A DNA stretch of 9,955 nucleotides. Origin: Casp-actino8 sp046091365 (lineage in GTDB: Bacteria; Actinomycetota; Acidimicrobiia; Acidimicrobiales; Ilumatobacteraceae). Every line of letters starts with the position of its first letter. Positions within the stretch are counted from its first letter, which is position 1. Made by a program: the position numbers and the translations under genes. The notes under the pieces are model-generated. The model was not told where the DNA came from. It ran no database searches and saw only the letters and a list, made by a program, of their open reading frames with translations. This document shows, piece after piece, positions 6,922 through 9,955 of this stretch. The stretch lies in NCBI GenBank assembly GCA_046091365.1, contig JBJTBM010000142.1, positions 1-9,955 of the forward strand, written 5' to 3'.

Positions 6922-7062
6922 GTCGGTGGCCTTCTCGCAGTGACCCGAACGCACGGTGCCGGCGGACCGGTTGTGGTCGGGTGGGAGCAACGCCCCACTT
7001 CGCCTCAGTTGTGACCGCTAGGGTAACCGCTCCCACCAGCAAAAACCTCCGATGGACCCCCG

Positions 7063-7401
7063 ATGACCGACAATTCCGCCCCCGAAGGTTCCGGCGCCGA
7101 CGACCCTGATCTCGATCCCGACATGGACGTCGCCGCCGAGGTACTGGTCGAGGCCCGACAACGATTGGCCGAGGCGCCCGCCGACCTGGTGGTGTCCAAC
7201 CACGCCATGGGCCTCTACGAACTGGCGGCAATCCACCTGACCGCCGCTCCCCCAAACCTGGTCGAGGCGGCTCTGGCGATCGACGCCCTCGGCTGCCTGG
7301 TCGACGGGCTGGGTGAGCGACTGGGCGAGAACCACTCGGCACTGCGCGACGCACTGGAGAACATCCGAATGGCCTTCGTGCAGGTGAAAAGCTCTCGATA
7401 G
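7063..7401 (+). CDS. DUF1844 domain-containing protein
   Basis: A 112-residue acidic, probably cytoplasmic protein with no signal peptide or membrane segment. Residues 1-25 are rich in Asp, Glu, Ser and Pro and look disordered. The DUF1844-like part follows from about 40: VVSNHAMGLYELAAIHL, then EAALAIDALGCLVDGLGERLGE and a C-terminal LRDALENIRMAFVQVK. The biochemical role of DUF1844 is unknown. Genes of this type are found next to infC in other Actinobacteria, which supports the call; here it is transcribed away from infC. The ATG at 7063 has no clear ribosome binding site. Its stop lies 7 bp from the stop of the convergent alkyltransferase-like gene. Confidence 0.78.
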   Translation: MTDNSAPEGSGADDPDLDPDMDVAAEVLVEARQRLAEAPADLVVSNHAMGLYELAAIHLTAAPPNLVEAALAIDALGCLVDGLGERLGENHSALRDALENIRMAFVQVKSSR

Positions 7402-7408
7402 CCGCGAC

Positions 7409-7729
7409 TCATTCACCCCGACGACGGGTGCGCGCCACCCGGCCATCGCGACACGACACTCCCTCGGCCACCAGCAACCGCGACTGCTCGACCTCGTGCC
7501 CGGGAACCAAGCGCCCCGATGCGTTCACCACCCGCCACCACGGGAGGTCGAGTTCGTCGGAACATTGCGACAGAATTCGTCCCACCAACCGAGCCTGTCG
7601 AGGGTGCCCGGCATCGCTGGCCACCTCGCCGTAGGACACCACCACTCCCTCGGGAATGGTGAGCAACACGGCGACGATGTCGTCGCGACGCCGATCCTCA
7701 GACGGCCGCGACCGCGAATGCCTCGTCAC
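7409..7729 (-). CDS. Alkyltransferase-like (ATL) protein, MGMT family without catalytic cysteine
   Basis: A 106-residue protein related to the DNA-binding domain of O6-alkylguanine-DNA alkyltransferase. Visible features are VVVSYGEVA with the nucleotide-flipping tyrosine (Tyr33), GHPRQARLVGRIL containing the Arg finger region (Arg47), and PWWRVVNASGRL (63-74). In true repair enzymes this last motif is PCHRV with the methyl-accepting cysteine; here Trp64 replaces it, as in ATL proteins, which bind O6-alkylguanine and hand the lesion to nucleotide excision repair without repairing it. The second Trp in place of His is less usual. The start is a GTG at 7729 that overlaps the upstream cold-shock-like gene by 32 nt; no other canonical start keeps the domain whole. 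Last gene of the fmt-side run. Confidence 0.86.
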   Translation of the reverse strand: MTRHSRSRPSEDRRRDDIVAVLLTIPEGVVVSYGEVASDAGHPRQARLVGRILSQCSDELDLPWWRVVNASGRLVPGHEVEQSRLLVAEGVSCRDGRVARTRRRGE

Positions 7730-7889
7730 GACCGAACTTCGTCACGACCCGGAACGACACCCGCGCACCCACCGCGATGTCGCGCGATCCGTCGGCGATC
7801 TCGGCGCAGTGGAACACGTACTCGCCACCGTCGTCGGCGCGAACCCGTCCGAGTCCGACGTGGGCGTCGAACTCGACCACCGTGCCCAT
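7698..7889 (-). CDS. Small cold-shock-domain-like protein
   Basis: A 63-residue protein that fits a single OB fold of the cold-shock type. It begins MGTVVEFDAHVGLGRVRADD, where classical cold-shock proteins have a GTVKWFN start and a KGFGFI RNP1 motif, and EYVFHC takes the place of the RNP2 VFVH motif. IADGSRDIAVGARVSFRVV follows, corresponding to the last strands. The aromatic RNA-binding residues of RNP1 are mostly replaced, so single-strand binding may be altered. Similar divergent short proteins occur in Actinobacteria. The ATG at 7889 comes 2 nt after the hisG stop and its end overlaps the next gene, so translational coupling on both sides is likely. A cold-induction role is not implied. 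Confidence 0.72.
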   Translation of the reverse strand: MGTVVEFDAHVGLGRVRADDGGEYVFHCAEIADGSRDIAVGARVSFRVVTKFGRDEAFAVAAV

Positions 7890-7891
7890 GA

Positions 7892-8764
7892 TCAGGCCAC
7901 GATCTTGGAGATCGGCAACTCGAGCAGATCGGAGGCGCCGGCGTCTTTCAACGCGGGAATCAGCGTGTTGATCGAACGCTTCTCCACCACGCTCTCGACG
8001 GCGAACCCTCCACCGGCCAACTCGCTGATGGTGGGCGACTTCGCCGACGGGAGCACGGCCAACACCTTCTGCAGGTCGTCGCTGCCGACGTTCAGTTTCA
8101 CCAACACCTTGCCGCGCGCGTCGAGTGTGCCGAGAAGGAGCGTCATCAACTGGTTCATCGCGTGACGCTTAGCCCGATCGGCGTGAGCGGACGAGTTGGC
8201 GATCATCTCGGTGTAGCTGACGAGCATGGTGTCGATCACGCGAAGTCCCGCGGCGCGCAACGCGCGACCGGTCTCGGTGATGTCGACGATGCAGTCGGCG
8301 ATGTCGGGGATCTTGGCCTCCGACGCGCCGTACGAGAGTCGCACGTCGGCGGCGATGCCTCGGTCGGCGAAGTAGCGCCGGGTCAGCGAGGGGTACTCGG
8401 TGCTCACGCGAACACCTTGGGGCAGATCGGCCACGCTTTGGGTCGGACTGTCACCGGCCACGGCCACGACCACCTTCACCGGATCGCTGGTGGCCTTGGA
8501 GTACTTCAGTTCCCCGAGGCTCTCGACGGCACTCTCGGTCTCCTCCACCCAATCGCGACCGGTGATGCCGATGTCGAACAGACCTTCGGCGACGTATTGC
8601 GGAATCTCCTGCGGACGCAGGATGCGCACCTCGCTGATACGGGGATCGTCGATGGTGGCCTTGTAGTCCACGCTGGACGAGCGCTTGATCGGAAGGTCCG
8701 CGGCCTCGAAAAGATCGAACGTGGCCTTTTCGAGGGATCCCTTGGGCAGAACGAGGCGCAACAC
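7892..8764 (-). CDS. hisG: ATP phosphoribosyltransferase, long form
   Basis: Catalyses the first, committed step of histidine synthesis, condensing ATP with PRPP. The 290-residue length and a C-terminal ACT-like domain mark the long form, which is feedback-inhibited by histidine and does not need HisZ. Seen in order: LRLVLPKGSLEKATFDLFEA (2-21), GLFDIGITGRDWVEE (61-75), the PRPP-binding segment DCIVDITETGRALRAAGL (157-174) and the C-terminal domain from about 215 (DARGKVLVKLNV, SAKSPTISEL). I use the GTG at 8764, giving MLRLVLPKG; a TTG one codon later is possible. The open frame continues upstream to 9112 but only as an antiframe of the preceding gene. It lies 50 bp after the mog/moaB-type gene and 2 nt before the cold-shock-like gene; no other his gene is near. 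Confidence 0.97.
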   Translation of the reverse strand: MLRLVLPKGSLEKATFDLFEAADLPIKRSSSVDYKATIDDPRISEVRILRPQEIPQYVAEGLFDIGITGRDWVEETESAVESLGELKYSKATSDPVKVVVAVAGDSPTQSVADLPQGVRVSTEYPSLTRRYFADRGIAADVRLSYGASEAKIPDIADCIVDITETGRALRAAGLRVIDTMLVSYTEMIANSSAHADRAKRHAMNQLMTLLLGTLDARGKVLVKLNVGSDDLQKVLAVLPSAKSPTISELAGGGFAVESVVEKRSINTLIPALKDAGASDLLELPISKIVA

Positions 8765-8814
8765 GCCCCCAACGCTACCGGTGCCGCCCGACCCGTTGGT
8801 CGTGATTTGAGCGG

Positions 8815-9315
8815 TCAGTGGGCCGTCGGACGATCGTCGAGGAGTCGCAGCGCGTGGGGCAACACGTCGATGATGGCTTCGATCTGCTCCACGCACCCCT
8901 TGGGCGAACCCGGTGTGTTGCAGATGATCGCCGTGCCCCTGACACCGACCACTCCGCGCGACAGGCGACCGAGCGGACTGACGAGCCGCATCGCCTCGGC
9001 CAGACCCGGGGCCTCGCGCTCGATAACGCGCCGGGTGCCTTCGGGAGTTTGGTCGCGCGGCGCGAAACCCGTGCCCCCGGTGGTGACCACCAGACCGGCG
9101 AACCCGTCGCACAGGCGAACGAGGGCGGCGGCCACCTCGTCGGCGCCGTCGGCGGTGAGAGCGCGCTCGACGACGGTGAAGCCGTGACGCTCGAGGCAGG
9201 CCGCCAACCCGGCTCCCGAAGTGTCCTCGCGGGTGCCGTGCACCACTCCGTCACTGACGGTGAGCACTTTGGCGAGAAGCGGGCCGTCGTGGGTGTTGCT
9301 CGTCGCGCTCATCAT
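8815..9315 (-). CDS. MogA/MoaB family molybdenum cofactor biosynthesis protein
   Basis: Predicted molybdopterin adenylyltransferase-type protein that activates molybdopterin with ATP before molybdate insertion. The 166-residue length suits the single-domain MoaB/MogA family. Visible motifs are LTVSDGVVHGTREDTSG (18-34), the molybdopterin-binding loop VVTTGGTGFAPRDQTPE (76-92) and ICNTPGSPKG (131-140), which binds the nucleotide side. MoaB and MogA cannot be separated reliably by eye. Two adjacent ATG codons (9315 and 9312) are equally possible starts; both overlap the end of the rsmB remnant by 1-4 nt, so coupling is likely. No other cofactor genes are in the window. Confidence 0.93.
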   Translation of the reverse strand: MMSATSNTHDGPLLAKVLTVSDGVVHGTREDTSGAGLAACLERHGFTVVERALTADGADEVAAALVRLCDGFAGLVVTTGGTGFAPRDQTPEGTRRVIEREAPGLAEAMRLVSPLGRLSRGVVGVRGTAIICNTPGSPKGCVEQIEAIIDVLPHALRLLDDRPTAH

Positions 9316-9572
9316 GCTCCTCGCCGCCGACGGTAACGGATGATCACCATGCCGTCGGTGTCGGCGTAGTGAGGCAGGACGCGATCGACGAGAGCGTCAC
9401 AGGCTCGGCACCTACGCGTGGTGCCGTAGACCAGTTCGGTGGCAAAACGTCGGTCGGCGTGGGACAACGACGACCTCGACAGCATCGCGGGCAGCACCAG
9501 ATTCGCGTAGGCGCCCTCGTGGTCGATGCGCACGAGCGCGGCCAGGGCCAGCGAACGGGCGGACTTACCCAT
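9312..9572 (-). CDS. RsmB-like remnant with internal deletion of the methyltransferase domain
   Basis: An 86-codon frame at the place where rsmB (16S rRNA cytosine-967 C5-methyltransferase) is expected after fmt. Residues 1-64 (SARSLALAALVRI, GAYANLVLPAMLSR, RRFATELVYGTTRR, CDALVDR) match the start of the N-terminal NusB-like domain. The last 20 or so, VLPHYADTDGMVIIRYRRRR, resemble the C-terminal end of RsmB (family pattern: W/LPH..GTDGMF.A.LRR). Full-length RsmB has over 400 residues, so the rest of the NusB-like part and the whole SAM-dependent domain with its catalytic cysteines are absent, with the frame kept. It cannot be a methyltransferase; it may be a decayed gene, a small RNA-binding relic, or an assembly error. 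The start overlaps the fmt stop by 8 nt (ATG GGTAA), the normal coupling. Confidence 0.75.
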   Translation of the reverse strand: MGKSARSLALAALVRIDHEGAYANLVLPAMLSRSSLSHADRRFATELVYGTTRRCRACDALVDRVLPHYADTDGMVIIRYRRRRGA

Positions 9573-9955
9573 CGCCGAACACCTCGAGGTCGGTGAATTG
9601 GGCGCCGTTGGCCCACGCACCGCCATCCATGCGGTTCTTTCCCTCGGCTTGAACGGTCCGCAGAACGAGGACCCCGTCGGCGGTGCCCACCACCACGTGG
9701 CCGTCCACGGTGCGGATCGCACCGCGATCAAGGGAACCGATTTCCGACGACGATGGACGCACGTCGGCCGCATGGATCTTGAGACGTCGTCCCTGATGCG
9801 TGGTCCACGCGCCGCCGAGTCGGATCAGTCGCGAGATGGTCGCGGCGTCGCGCGACCAATCGATGCGTAACTCACCGGGCTCGATCTTGGCGGCGTGAGT
9901 GGGTTCGCCCACCTGCGGGACGGGCACGCTCAAGCCGTCACGAAGTTGCCGCAAC
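9565..9955 (-). CDS. fmt: Methionyl-tRNA formyltransferase, partial (N-terminal part outside window)
   Basis: Formylates Met-tRNA(fMet) for translation initiation. Only the last 129 residues are present; the gene enters across the right edge, so the TTG near the edge is an internal Leu codon. The visible part covers the end of the catalytic domain (PTHAAKIEPGELRIDWSRDA, equivalent to the family's TYApKi..E...idw) and the C-terminal OB-like tRNA-binding domain: LIRLGGAWTTHQGRRLKI, ADGVLVLRTVQAEGKNRM and GGAWANGAQ. It ends with TAA at 9565, inside the start of the rsmB remnant, as in the common fmt-rsmB arrangement. The normal complete C-terminus argues that the truncation downstream is confined to rsmB. 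Confidence 0.94.
   Translation of the reverse strand, partial: LRQLRDGLSVPVPQVGEPTHAAKIEPGELRIDWSRDAATISRLIRLGGAWTTHQGRRLKIHAADVRPSSSEIGSLDRGAIRTVDGHVVVGTADGVLVLRTVQAEGKNRMDGGAWANGAQFTDLEVFGDG

Larger units (their letters stand above)
6835..7062. promoter_or_regulatory. Divergent control region between infC and the DUF1844 gene
   Basis: The largest non-coding stretch in the window. The sequence CTAGGGTAAC at 7018-7027 offers overlapping TANNNT hexamers on both strands: TAGGGT (7019-7024) towards the DUF1844 gene and TACCCT (7025-7020) towards infC; no good -35 accompanies either. A perfect 9-bp inverted repeat, GGTGGGAGC (6980-6988) and GCTCCCACC (7029-7037), encloses this area. Nearer infC there are pairs able to form helices (6904-6910 with 6941-6947; 6912-6916 with 6924-6928; 6854-6858 with 6866-6870). 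If transcription starts near 7013, infC would have a leader of about 180 nt. Confidence 0.4.

Noticed and set aside
8791..8804. Hairpin CGACC-CGTT-GGTCG between the mog/moaB-type gene and hisG
   Set aside because: Short stem with no T-run on the minus strand; probably chance.
8765..9112. Upstream extension of the hisG frame
   Set aside because: The added residues are an alternative frame of the mog/moaB-type gene, and HisG homologues begin at the MLRLVLPKG segment.
8162..9187. A 341-codon open frame on the plus strand opposite hisG and the mog/moaB-type gene
   Set aside because: Antisense shadow of two conserved genes, low-complexity composition, no family match seen.
1..9955. Search for an undescribed multi-gene system, mobile element, CRISPR array, tRNA or prophage
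   Set aside because: Every gene except the small DUF1844 and cold-shock-like proteins belongs to a well-known housekeeping family; no transposase, integrase, repeat array or toxin-antitoxin pair was seen.

Overview
The window is an ordinary housekeeping stretch of a GC-rich actinobacterial chromosome. The main evidence is the gene order infC-rpmI-rplT-(SpoU methyltransferase)-pheS-pheT-argC, which matches the arrangement known from Mycobacterium tuberculosis and other Actinobacteria. A DUF1844 gene beside infC and a small divergent cold-shock-like protein also fit. Protein flavour leans toward Acidimicrobiia, but this was judged by eye and is weak. I found no mobile element, CRISPR array, tRNA, rRNA or defence system, and nothing that amounts to a new multi-gene system.

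Layout, left to right: argC (minus, C-terminus outside the window); a 70-bp divergent promoter region; yqgE/algH family gene (plus), which converges on pheT with 6 bp between stops; pheT, pheS, a TrmH/SpoU RNA methyltransferase, rplT, rpmI and infC (all minus, read from infC towards pheT); a 228-bp divergent region; a DUF1844 gene (plus), which converges with 7 bp spacing on a second minus-strand run. That run reads fmt (partial) - rsmB remnant - mog/moaB-type gene - hisG - cold-shock-like gene - alkyltransferase-like gene.

The first minus-strand run groups translation functions: initiation factor 3, ribosomal proteins L35 and L20, an RNA 2'-O-methyltransferase and both subunits of phenylalanyl-tRNA synthetase. 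The second starts with initiator-tRNA formylation and what should be a 16S rRNA methyltransferase. It then moves to unrelated single-step enzymes (molybdenum cofactor, first step of histidine synthesis) and two small nucleic-acid-related proteins, with very short or overlapping junctions.

Three points deserve attention. (1) rsmB is reduced to 86 codons that join the start of its NusB-like domain to what looks like the natural C-terminal tail, so the methyltransferase domain is gone without a break in the reading frame. (2) infC has no canonical start codon compatible with its conserved N-terminus; an ATA codon behind a good Shine-Dalgarno sequence is the likely start, and short upstream ORFs and alternative helices lie in its leader. 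(3) argC has an apparently leaderless promoter whose -10 and -35 each sit on a palindrome with ARG-box geometry, spaced 20 bp apart.
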